NCBI RefSeq assembly: GCF_030814815.1
Contig: NZ_JAUSVR010000008.1
Span: 1 to 64,000 of the forward strand
Direction of reading: 5' to 3'
DNA length: 64,000 nt
Source of the DNA: Ancylobacter amanitiformis
GTDB taxonomy: Bacteria; Pseudomonadota; Alphaproteobacteria; Rhizobiales; Xanthobacteraceae
Shown: positions 41,862 through 49,646 of the stretch, one piece after another
How the letters are laid out: every line of letters begins with the position of its first letter
How positions within the stretch are numbered: the stretch's first letter is position 1
Program-made: the position numbers and the translations under genes
Notes under the pieces: model-generated
Seen by the model: only the letters and a program-made list of their open reading frames with translations
Told to the model about the DNA's origin: nothing
Databases searched by the model: none

Positions 41862-42334
41862 TCGAAGACCAGCTTGCCGCCATGCCAGCCCGCGAAGCCC
41901 GCCATCGCCGCGGCGAGTGCCGAGAGGGCGAGCCCGTGCGGCAGGACGGATTGCGGATAGTCCAGCCGCAGGCCCCAGTTCGCCCCGGACATGGCGACCA
42001 GCGTCATGGCCGCGATGGCATGGGACCAGCTGGCCTCCCGCGCGCGGATGCCCCGCACCAGCAGCAATTCACCGGTGCCGGCAAGGCTGGCCGCAATGCC
42101 GGTCCAGAAGGTGACGCCGGCCGACCACACGCCGGCCCGCAGCCAGAAATCATCCCCCGACCACCAGTAGACGACATCGATGCCCAGGGTCGCGATGACG
42201 AAGGCCACCGGAAAATGGACCATCATCACATGGATCGGGTGGCCGACCAGCGCGACGGCCGAGCCGGTGTCGAGTTCCAGCAGTTCGAGCATGACGGGGC
42301 TCTTGCGCGGCGCGGCGCGCTTTTTCCGGTTCAT
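41825..42334 (-). CDS. DUF2231-type membrane protein
   Basis: A 169-residue protein with four predicted membrane helices and the DUF2231 hallmark near residue 30 (LVGHPIHVMMVHFPVAF). Function is unknown; relatives often lie near oxidases or cytochromes. It is on the strand opposite to the oxidase cluster, between the CopD-like and subunit II genes, and its 3' end overlaps the CopD-like gene. ATG 42334 (MNRKKRAAP) is chosen; the start is uncertain because no good ribosome site is visible. Confidence 0.7.
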   Translation of the reverse strand: MNRKKRAAPRKSPVMLELLELDTGSAVALVGHPIHVMMVHFPVAFVIATLGIDVVYWWSGDDFWLRAGVWSAGVTFWTGIAASLAGTGELLLVRGIRAREASWSHAIAAMTLVAMSGANWGLRLDYPQSVLPHGLALSALAAAMAGFAGWHGGKLVFDHGIGILVSAKK

Positions 42335-42421
42335 TGCCACGCCGCCCGCTCCCCTGACCCAAGGCCGATCATTCCGCGCGATCATAACCCGCGGCGCCCG
42401 GCCGTCCATGGCCGGATCCGC

Positions 42422-43099
42422 ATGCTGAGCCTGCCCGCGATGGCGGGAATGCTGGCCGGCTGTACCGGCCCGCTGTCCACGCTCGCCCCTGCCGGCCCGG
42501 CGGCCGGCTCCATCGCCAGCCTGTGGTGGGTCATGCTGGCCGGTGCCACCGCGCTGTTCGCGCTGGTCATGGGGCTGTTCGCCCTGGTGATGCTGCGTCC
42601 CGACTGGGCGCGCCGGATATCGCCGGCGCGCTGGATCGTGCTGGGCGGCCTGGTCCTGCCGGCGATCGTGCTGACGCCGCTCCTCGTCTTCGCGCTGCTG
42701 ACCGGCGAGCGGCTGCTCCCGCGCCTCGCGGCCGATCCGATGCGGATCGAGGCGGAGGCCCGGCAGTGGGAATGGACCTTCCGCTATCCCGACGGCGGCG
42801 GCGCGGAAACCCCGGGCGTGCTGCACCTTCCGGCCGGCACGCCGGTGGATGTGGTCGTGACCAGCGCGGATGTCATCCACGCCTTCTGGATTCCCCGGCT
42901 GGCCGGCAAGATCGACGCCGTGCCCGGCCATGCCAATGTGCTGAGCATCGAGGCGGACCGGCCCGGCACCTATCAGGGCCTGTGCAACGAGTTCTGCGGC
43001 CTGGGCCATACCGGCATGCGCTTCGACGTGATCGTTCATCCGGCAGCGGAGTTCCCGGCCGCCCTCGCCGCGGCCGCCGCCGGGAAGGTGCAGCCATGA
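42422..43099 (+). CDS. Cytochrome c oxidase subunit II, lipoprotein type
   Basis: A 225-residue subunit II. The lipobox LAGC puts the lipidated Cys at residue 14; two helices follow (about 32-57, 71-93). The CuA ligands are all present: His153 (DVIHAFW), Cys188, Glu190 and Cys192 (CNEFC), His196 and Met199 (GHTGM). The aromatic patch for electron entry is QWEWTF. There is no fused cytochrome c domain. It receives electrons from cytochrome c and passes them to subunit I. The stop overlaps the subunit I start (ATGA). Confidence 0.95.
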   Translation: MLSLPAMAGMLAGCTGPLSTLAPAGPAAGSIASLWWVMLAGATALFALVMGLFALVMLRPDWARRISPARWIVLGGLVLPAIVLTPLLVFALLTGERLLPRLAADPMRIEAEARQWEWTFRYPDGGGAETPGVLHLPAGTPVDVVVTSADVIHAFWIPRLAGKIDAVPGHANVLSIEADRPGTYQGLCNEFCGLGHTGMRFDVIVHPAAEFPAALAAAAAGKVQP

Positions 43100-45660
43100 G
43101 TTCCTCGCAGGATGACACCGCGACCTCCGGCGCCTCGCCGCCCGCCGCTTCGGCCGGCGCGGCGCTGAGCCTGCACCGGCAGCTCACCGAGATCTGGAAG
43201 ACCGGCCCCGGATGGCAGCGGCTGGCGGCGGTGAACCATTCGGTGCTCGGCATCCGCTTCATGGTGACGGCGCTGGTCTTCTTCGCGATCGGCGGCGTGC
43301 TCGGCATGCTGACGCGGGTCCAACTGGCGACGCCGATGGCGACCTTCATGGAGCCGGGGACCTATAATCAGGTCTTCACCATGCATGGCTCGATCATGCT
43401 GTTCCTGTTCGCCATTCCGATGCTGGAGGGAATCGCGGTCTATCTCACGCCGAAAATCCTCGGCACGCGCGACTTCGCCTTCCCCCGGCTGACCGCCTAT
43501 GGCTACTGGTGCTACCTGTTCGGTGGCACCATCCTCACGGTGTCGCTGCTGGCCGGCGTGGCGCCCGACAGCGGCTGGTTCATGTACACGCCGCTCTCCT
43601 CGAACGTGTACACGCCCGGCATCAATGCCGATGTCTGGCTGCTGGGCGTGACCTTCGTCGAGATATCGGCGTTGACGCTGGCGGTGGAGATCATCGTTTC
43701 CATCCTCATCATGCGCGCGCCGGGCATGTCGCTGGACCGGATGCCGATCTTCGGCTGGTACATGCTCGTCACCGCGCTGATGATGATCCTCGCCTTCCCG
43801 CCGCTGATCCTCGGCTCGATCCTGCTGGAGAGCGAGCGGGCCTTCGGCCTGCCGTTCTTCGATCCGACGCGCGGGGGCGACCCGCTGCTGTGGCAGCACC
43901 TGTTCTGGCTGTTCGGCCACCCGGACGTCTACATCATCTTCCTGCCCATGGCCGGGTTGCTGTCGACCATGATCCCGGTGCTCGCCGGCACGGTGCTGGT
44001 CGGCTACCGCGCCATCGTGGTGGCGATCATCGGCCTCGCCTTCGCCAGTTTCGGCATCTGGGTGCACCACATGTTCACGGTGGGCATTCCCCATCTGGCG
44101 CTCGCCTTCTTTTCCACCGGATCGGCGATTGTCGCGGTGCCGACGGCGGTGCAGATCTTCGCCTGGCTGGCCACGCTGGCGCAGGGCAAGCCGCGCTGGA
44201 ACGTGCCGATGCTCTATGTCTTCGGCTTCTTCTCCACCTTCGTGATGGGCGGGCTCACCGGGGTGATGCTGGCCATCGTGCCGTTCGACTGGCAGGCGCA
44301 CGACACCTATTTCGTCGTCGCGCATTTCCATTACGTCATGGCGGGCTCCATCGCCTTCCCGCTGTTCGGCGCGCTCTATTACTGGCTGCCGCTGCTCACC
44401 GGGCGGGTGGCGGTGTACCGGCTGTCGGTGCCGGCCTTCTGGCTGATCTTCGTCGGCTTCAACATGACGTTCTTCCTGATGCATCTGGTCGGCCTGCTCG
44501 GCATGCCCCGGCGCATCTACACCTACCCCGATGTCGAGAGCTGGACCTGGCTCAACCTGCTCTCCTCGGTGGGCGGCTTCATCATGACCATCGGCTTCGC
44601 GCTGGCGGTGATCGACCTCCTCGCGCAGATCCGCTTCGGCCGCCGCGTGCGCCGCGACCCCTGGAAGGCCGCGACGCTGGAATGGGCGATGCCGATTCCG
44701 CCGGCGCCCTATGGCTTCGCCTCGATCCCGCATGTCGAGACCCGGGCCGACCGCGTCGCGGTGGGCGAGGTCGCCCCGGCGCTGGCGCGCGGCGAGGGCT
44801 ATCTCGGCTTCACCCGCCATGGCTGGCAGGAGACGCTGGGCGTGCACATGACGACCGGCGAGCCGGAACAGCTCATCGTGCTGCCGCGGACGACCTACCT
44901 GCCGCTGTGGACGGCACTCGCCACGGCGGCGGCCGTGCTGTCCATGCTGGCCAAGCTCTATTGGCTGACCGCCCTCATGGCGGCGGTGACGATCGCCCTG
45001 TTCGTCCTCGCCGCCCGCATGGCGGGTTTTGACCGGGATTACGGGCGGCTGCCCATCGGCCGCGGCGTGAGCCTGCCGGTGCACACGGAAGCCGCCCATC
45101 CGCCGGCCTGGTGGGCGCTGGTCTTCACGCTGGTGGCCGATGCCACGCTGTTCACCTCGCTGGTGTTCGGGCTGCTGTTTCTCTGGATCTCCGCGCCGAA
45201 CTGGCCGCCCGATGCGGTGCCCGATACCGATCTCGCGCTGGCGCTGGCCGCCATGGCCGTGCTTGGCATCTCGGCGCTGTTCGCCCGCGCCGCCCTGCAT
45301 GCGCTTGTCGGCCGACGCGCGCCGCGTCTGTGGATGGCGCTGGCGGCCCTCGCGCTGCTGGCGGTCATCGGCGCGATGGTGGTGCTGATCGCCGGCCTCG
45401 CGCCGCACCCGACCGCGCACGCGCTGGGCGCGACGGCGGCGGCCTTGCTGACCTTCGTGGTCGTTCACGCCGGAATCGGGCTGCTCTTCCTGCTCACCGC
45501 CACCCTGCGGCTGGCCTCCGGCCATGCCTCGCCCCGGCGCGCGATCGACCTGCACCTGACCCGGCTGTGGATCGACTACACCGCGATCACCGGCGCGCTG
45601 GCGATCGGCCTTGTGCTGGCGCTGCCGGCGCTGGTGACGATGCTGGGGATGCGGCCGTGA
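43096..45660 (+). CDS. Cytochrome c oxidase, fused subunits I and III
   Basis: An 854-residue protein. Residues 1 to about 600 are subunit I with all metal ligands: His97 (MHGSIM) for low-spin haem, GHPDVY (275-279, His-Tyr pair of the CuB centre), VHHMF for CuB, and HFHYV for both haems. The position of the proton-channel glutamate of A-type oxidases (GHPEVY) is Asp277, and the RMNN motif near the D channel is RLTA. Residues about 640-854 form a subunit III-like five-helix domain (..LHLTRLWIDYTAITG..). It is the catalytic, proton-pumping part of an alternative aa3-like oxidase. Confidence 0.94.
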   Translation: MSSSQDDTATSGASPPAASAGAALSLHRQLTEIWKTGPGWQRLAAVNHSVLGIRFMVTALVFFAIGGVLGMLTRVQLATPMATFMEPGTYNQVFTMHGSIMLFLFAIPMLEGIAVYLTPKILGTRDFAFPRLTAYGYWCYLFGGTILTVSLLAGVAPDSGWFMYTPLSSNVYTPGINADVWLLGVTFVEISALTLAVEIIVSILIMRAPGMSLDRMPIFGWYMLVTALMMILAFPPLILGSILLESERAFGLPFFDPTRGGDPLLWQHLFWLFGHPDVYIIFLPMAGLLSTMIPVLAGTVLVGYRAIVVAIIGLAFASFGIWVHHMFTVGIPHLALAFFSTGSAIVAVPTAVQIFAWLATLAQGKPRWNVPMLYVFGFFSTFVMGGLTGVMLAIVPFDWQAHDTYFVVAHFHYVMAGSIAFPLFGALYYWLPLLTGRVAVYRLSVPAFWLIFVGFNMTFFLMHLVGLLGMPRRIYTYPDVESWTWLNLLSSVGGFIMTIGFALAVIDLLAQIRFGRRVRRDPWKAATLEWAMPIPPAPYGFASIPHVETRADRVAVGEVAPALARGEGYLGFTRHGWQETLGVHMTTGEPEQLIVLPRTTYLPLWTALATAAAVLSMLAKLYWLTALMAAVTIALFVLAARMAGFDRDYGRLPIGRGVSLPVHTEAAHPPAWWALVFTLVADATLFTSLVFGLLFLWISAPNWPPDAVPDTDLALALAAMAVLGISALFARAALHALVGRRAPRLWMALAALALLAVIGAMVVLIAGLAPHPTAHALGATAAALLTFVVVHAGIGLLFLLTATLRLASGHASPRRAIDLHLTRLWIDYTAITGALAIGLVLALPALVTMLGMRP

Positions 45661-46073
45661 CGACAGGCTCTTCACGCGAGACGTCTGCCGAGGGCAAAAC
45701 GCCTGTGGGGAGCAAAACGCCTGTGGGGGGCGAGACGGGCGCTCGCCGCGCGCCGGCCCGCCAGATCCTGTGGCTGGCGCCGGGCTTCTGCCTCTGGTTC
45801 AGCGCGCTGGTGGTCGTCTACGTGCTCCATTCCGTGGGCTGCGCCTTCGGCTGGAGCGCCGGCACCCTCCGCCTGAGCCTTGCTGCGGCGCTGATCATCC
45901 ATATCGCGGCGATCGCCGGGCTATGGCGCGTGCAGGCCCTGCGCGGGCCCAACCCGTCCTTCGGCCGTACCGGCGTCTTCCTGCACTGGATCATCATCGG
46001 CACGCTGGTCTCCGCGCTGGCGAAGATCGTGCTCACGCTCGGGCCGACGCTGTTCCTGAGCGCGTGCACCTGA
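45657..46073 (+). CDS. Small membrane protein of the oxidase cluster
   Basis: A 138-residue protein with GTG start in a four-base overlap with the oxidase stop. The N-terminal 35 residues are hydrophilic and contain an in-frame 18-bp direct repeat (45694-45729) giving KTPVGSKTPVGG; three helices follow (about 38-60, 66-88, 103-130). No motif is recognised. Its coupling to the oxidase gene suggests an accessory or small structural subunit. Confidence 0.75.
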   Translation: MTTGSSRETSAEGKTPVGSKTPVGGETGARRAPARQILWLAPGFCLWFSALVVVYVLHSVGCAFGWSAGTLRLSLAAALIIHIAAIAGLWRVQALRGPNPSFGRTGVFLHWIIIGTLVSALAKIVLTLGPTLFLSACT

Positions 46074-46164
46074 GCGCATGCACCTGAGGGCGCGCGCGAT
46101 GGCTGTTTACTCGTTCACTTGTTCCGAAGCCCCCACCATGCGTTCCCTCGCCGTCGCCCCGGCC

Positions 46165-46200
46165 CTTGGCCTCGCTCTTGGCCTCGCTCTTGGCCTTGCC
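46165..46200. repeat. Three tandem copies of a 12-bp repeat
   Basis: CTTGGCCTCGCT twice, then CTTGGCCTTGCC. In one frame it reads as Leu-Gly-Leu-Ala inside a 40-residue hydrophobic frame (46138-46260) that has no clear ribosome site, so it is kept as a repeat and not a gene. Confidence 0.85.
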
Positions 46201-46345
46201 CTCGCGGCCGCGCTGCTATCCGCCGCGCCGGAGACGATAGGCGACCGCCCGCCATGGTGATGTTTCGCTCGCTTGAGCCGTCGCATGGCATCGATCCGGG
46301 CGTGACCGCGGCCGGCATGTGGCTCCTGCCGCTGCCGCGCGTCTG

Positions 46346-47248
46346 TCATTCTTCCGCCGCCAGTTCGGCGCGCGCCGCGGCGAGCTGCTGTTGCAGCAGC
46401 GCGGGAGCGACGGGATAGGCAAGGTCCAGCTTGTCGATCGCCTCGACGATGGCCGCGGCGACGATGAGGCGGGTGAACCATTTACTGTCCGCCGGCACCA
46501 CGTACCACGGCGCCGCCTTGGAGGCCGTGGCGCGGATGGCCTCCTCATAGGCGTGCATGTAATCGTCCCAGTAGCGGCGTTCGGCAATGTCGGAGGGCGA
46601 GAATTTCCAGTTCTTCTCCGGGTTGTCGAGCCGCTCCAGGAAGCGCTTCTTCTGCTCGGCGGGCGACAGGTTGAGGAAGAACTTGAGGACGAGAACGCCC
46701 TGTCGCGTCCAGTAATCCTCGAAGCGGGCAATATCGGCCAGTCGCTCGTCCCAGATGCGCTTGCCGACGAATTCGGGCGGCAGCTTCTGCTTTTCAAGCA
46801 GGGCCTCGTGCACGCGCACGACCAGCGTTTCCTCGTAATAGGAGCGGTTGAAGATGCCGATCCGCCCGCGCGCCGGCACATGCGTCGCGTAGCGCCACAT
46901 GAAATCATGCGAGAGTTCTTCGGCCGAAGGCTGCTTGAACGAGACGACGTCGCAGCCCTGCGGATTGATCCGCGACATGACGTGCTTGATCGTGCTGTCC
47001 TTGCCGGCCGCGTCCATGGCCTGGAACAGGATCAGCACCGAGCGATTGCCCTGCGCGTAGAGCATCTCCTGCTCCTTCGCGAGCCATTCGGAGCCGGTCG
47101 CCAGCAACTCGGCGGCCTCCGACTTGTCCATCTTGAGGCCCAGGGTTTCGCCGGGATCGTGGTCCTTGAGGCGAAAGTCCGCGCCCTTGGTGATGCGAAA
47201 CGGATCGACGTATCGGGTAATGTTCTTGCCGATATCACCACGCAGCAT
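46346..47248 (-). CDS. ppk2: Polyphosphate kinase 2 family protein
   Basis: A 300-residue PPK2 enzyme, which uses polyphosphate to phosphorylate nucleoside diphosphates or monophosphates. Walker A is FQAMDAAGKDSTIKHV, the following ..NPQGCDVVSFKQPSAEEL.. and GIFNRSYYEE (Walker B region) and ..ERRYWDDYMHAYE.. are typical of class I one-domain PPK2. The ATG at 47248 has GGAGG about 9 bases upstream; a TTG 30 bases earlier is less likely. It is convergent with the oxidase cluster, with a 270-base spacer between. Confidence 0.92.
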   Translation of the reverse strand: MLRGDIGKNITRYVDPFRITKGADFRLKDHDPGETLGLKMDKSEAAELLATGSEWLAKEQEMLYAQGNRSVLILFQAMDAAGKDSTIKHVMSRINPQGCDVVSFKQPSAEELSHDFMWRYATHVPARGRIGIFNRSYYEETLVVRVHEALLEKQKLPPEFVGKRIWDERLADIARFEDYWTRQGVLVLKFFLNLSPAEQKKRFLERLDNPEKNWKFSPSDIAERRYWDDYMHAYEEAIRATASKAAPWYVVPADSKWFTRLIVAAAIVEAIDKLDLAYPVAPALLQQQLAAARAELAAEE

Positions 47249-47593
47249 GCCACCTGTCCTCCCAGTGTCGTCAGACAAGGTCGCATATGGCGGGCGACAC
47301 TTCTCTGCTCTTCGTCATCATTCGGTTCACGTCCCCTCGTGGGGAACCCGCCTCACGGTGCCGGCGCGTTGCCAAGCTTGCGTTGCCAGGCTTGCGTTGC
47401 CAGGCCTGCACTGCCGGCAAACAAGCCGGGAAGCGCCGGATAGCCGCCGGATAGCCGCGCCGCATCCTGCCGCGTCGTCCCCCTGCGGCCGGATGCGGCC
47501 ACGCGCCGCCGGACGTTTCCCGTTTCCCGTTCCCAGCCGACAGCCCCATCCACCACCCCGCCGCGGAAAAATCAGCGGGACGGGAATGGCGCG
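47249..47593. other. Spacer between PPK2 and the fusion-regulator promoter
   Basis: About 345 bases with no supported gene. It contains the 14-bp tandem repeat at 47366-47407; the PPK2 promoter should also lie here, but no clear hexamers were found. Confidence 0.5.
47366..47407. repeat. Three tandem copies of a 14-bp repeat
   Basis: GCGTTGCCAAGCTT, GCGTTGCCAGGCTT and GCGTTGCCAGGCCT follow each other directly. Confidence 0.9.
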
Positions 47594-47659
47594 TTGACGT
47601 GTTCAATAAATCGACATATCGTCCACATATGTTCGTGATTTCTACAACTCATATGTAGA
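47594..47659 (+). promoter_or_regulatory. Promoter and operators of the fusion regulator
   Basis: TTGACG (47594-47599) and TATCGT (47617-47622) are 17 bases apart. Downstream lie the palindrome ACATATGT (47625-47632) and the inverted repeat TCTACA-7-TGTAGA (47641-47659), which ends 6 bases before the start codon. The 19-bp span fits a dyad site for a MerR- or XRE-type dimer, so autoregulation is likely. Confidence 0.55.
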
Positions 47660-47665
47660 TTGAGA

Positions 47666-49555
47666 ATGGCCAAGACAGCCGATAATCGCTTTCCCTTCTC
47701 GATCGGTCATGTGGCGAAGGTCACGGGCATTCCGGTCTCGACGCTGCGCTCGTGGGAAGGCCAGGGGCTGCTGTCGCCGCAGAAATCGGAGAGCGGCCAC
47801 CGCTCCTATGGCGAGGCGCATATCGACCGGGTGCGGCGCATCGACCGCATGCGCCGGGTCGACGGGCAAAGCCTGTCGGTCATCCGCCGGCTGCTCGACA
47901 GCGAGGAAGAACAGGCGCCCCCCGCCGCGGCGGACGAGGAGGCGGCATCCGTCGTCGCCTTCAACAATCTGGGCGCACGGGTGCGCAGCCTGCGGCAGGA
48001 GGCCGGGCTCTCGCTGCGCGAAGTGTCGGAGCGCACGGACATCGCCACCTCGCATCTGAGCATGTTCGAGCGTGGCGTCGCCTTTCTCTCGCCGGCCCGG
48101 CTGAACGCGCTGGCGGAAGTGTTCGGCCGCACGCTGGCCGAGCTTCTGGGCGGCACCAAGGGGCGCGATTTTCCCGTGGTTCGGCGCGGCCAGGGGCGCA
48201 TCGTCGGCTCGTTCGGGCCGGGCGTGGCGATCGAGCAGCTCACCGTCTCGCAGCGCCTGATGGACGCCGAGGTCTGGACGATCGATCCCGACCGCGAGAG
48301 CGACGGTTTCTATGCCCATGAGGGCGAGGAACTCATCTACGTGCTGGAAGGCGCGCTCGAACTGGCGCTGGCCGATCGGGACGTCGAGGTGCTGGGTCCG
48401 GGCGACGGGGCTTATTTCAACAGCCGCATCGCCCATCGCTGGCGCAACCCCGGCACCGTGCCGGCCAAGGTCTTGTGGATCAACACCGATAGCAGCCGCC
48501 TCTCGGCCATGAGCTTCGAGAAGAGCGACCGTCGGCTGGGTCTCGGCGCCGGGCTGGGGGAGGGCGCGCTGAGCCTCGAACTGCCCGAGGGTGCACGCAC
48601 CTTCCGGGTGATCGAGACCCATACCGAGGGCCATCCCACCCATATCCTGATCGAGCCGCTGGAAGGGCTCGATGCCGAGACCGTCGCCGGCAAGGCGCGC
48701 CAGTTCGCGGAGCGCTACGACGCGCTGCGCCCCATGCTGCTGCATGAGCCGCGCGGCCATTCCGGCGCCTTCGGCCTGGTGCCGGTGTCGTCCACGGCGG
48801 CCGATTTCGGCGCGTTCTTCATTTCGTCCTATGGCTATCCCGGCTTCTGCGGCCACGCGGTGATGGGCTACACCGCCGCGCTGCGGGCGCTCGGGCGGCT
48901 CTCCCACACCCCCCGCTTCACCATCGAGGTGCCCGACAGCATCCTCACCGTGCAGGTGGGCGTGGAGGGCGATGCCGAGGCGATCGCGCTCGACATGCCC
49001 CCGGCCATCGTCGTCGAGCCGGGCCGCGCGGTCGTGCTGGGCGGGCGCGTGTTCAACGTCGCCATCGTGCTGTGCGGCGGCTGCTATGCGCTGATCGACG
49101 CCGAGGCCGATGGCGTGGCGCTCACGGTTCATGAGATCGAGAGCCTGCTCGCCATCGGCGCGGGGCTGCGCAGCCAGCTCAACGAGACCCTGCCGCGCCG
49201 GCATGGGATGCAGCCGGCCGTCGAGTCCGTCCTGTTCTTTGGGCCGGACGAGGCCGGCATGTCGCGCCAGTTCCTGGCGATCGACCGCCAGAAGTTCGAC
49301 CGTTCGCCCGGTGTTGCCGGCCTCGCCTGCCTGCTCGCGCTCAACACGGCGCGGGGTAAGGCGGCGCCCGGCACGCGGCTCGACGCCGTCAGCCTGTTCG
49401 GCGGGCGGCTCACCGGCGAGGTTTCCGCCGCGACCCACGGCGCCGGTGGTGCCGTGGCCGTCACGACCCGGATCACCGGACGCGCGCATCTCAAGGGCAT
49501 GGCCACGCTCATTCAGGAAGCGGGCGACCCCCTGGGCAGCGGCTTCCTGCGATAG
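47666..49555 (+). CDS. MerR-XRE-cupin-proline racemase fusion regulator
   Basis: A 629-residue protein with four domains. 10-78 is a MerR-type winged helix (FSIGHVAKVTGIPVSTLRSW..). 101-162 is an XRE helix-turn-helix (LSLREVSERTDIATSHLSMFERG). 195-275 is a cupin (HEGEELIYVLEGALEL, GDGAYFNSRIAHRW). 310-629 is a proline-racemase fold with ETHTEGHPTH, LLHEPRGHSGAFG and GFCGHAVMG (Cys395). The second catalytic site, DRSPCGTG in active enzymes, reads DRSPGVAG (Gly549), so racemisation is not expected. The last domain most resembles the enzyme at 57352-58347. It heads the importer operon by 91 bases and probably senses a pathway metabolite. One uninterrupted frame with no sign of frameshift supports a true fusion. 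Confidence 0.9.
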   Translation: MAKTADNRFPFSIGHVAKVTGIPVSTLRSWEGQGLLSPQKSESGHRSYGEAHIDRVRRIDRMRRVDGQSLSVIRRLLDSEEEQAPPAAADEEAASVVAFNNLGARVRSLRQEAGLSLREVSERTDIATSHLSMFERGVAFLSPARLNALAEVFGRTLAELLGGTKGRDFPVVRRGQGRIVGSFGPGVAIEQLTVSQRLMDAEVWTIDPDRESDGFYAHEGEELIYVLEGALELALADRDVEVLGPGDGAYFNSRIAHRWRNPGTVPAKVLWINTDSSRLSAMSFEKSDRRLGLGAGLGEGALSLELPEGARTFRVIETHTEGHPTHILIEPLEGLDAETVAGKARQFAERYDALRPMLLHEPRGHSGAFGLVPVSSTAADFGAFFISSYGYPGFCGHAVMGYTAALRALGRLSHTPRFTIEVPDSILTVQVGVEGDAEAIALDMPPAIVVEPGRAVVLGGRVFNVAIVLCGGCYALIDAEADGVALTVHEIESLLAIGAGLRSQLNETLPRRHGMQPAVESVLFFGPDEAGMSRQFLAIDRQKFDRSPGVAGLACLLALNTARGKAAPGTRLDAVSLFGGRLTGEVSAATHGAGGAVAVTTRITGRAHLKGMATLIQEAGDPLGSGFLR

Positions 49556-49564
49556 GGGGCCGCG

Positions 49565-49614
49565 CCCCCGCGACTTTTCGACCCCCGCGACTTTTCGACC
49601 CCCGAACGTCTCGA
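49565..49614. repeat. 17-bp tandem repeat, two exact and one diverged copy
   Basis: CCCCCGCGACTTTTCGA occurs at 49565 and 49582, followed by CCCCCGAACGTCTCGA at 49599. It fills most of the spacer between the regulator and the binding-protein gene. Confidence 0.9.
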
Positions 49615-49646
49615 CCCCCAAGAAACCGACAAACCAGGGAACACCG

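Noticed and set aside
43036-45675. Very long minus-strand open frame opposite the oxidase gene
   Set aside because: It is the complement of a clear oxidase coding sequence, rich in Arg, Gln and His as expected of an antisense frame in GC-rich DNA. Similar long antisense frames across the window were rejected for the same reason.
46138-46260. 40-residue hydrophobic frame with Gly-Leu-Ala-Leu repeats as a small membrane protein
   Set aside because: No clear ribosome site, and the coding pattern comes from the 12-bp tandem repeat. It cannot be excluded but is not supported.
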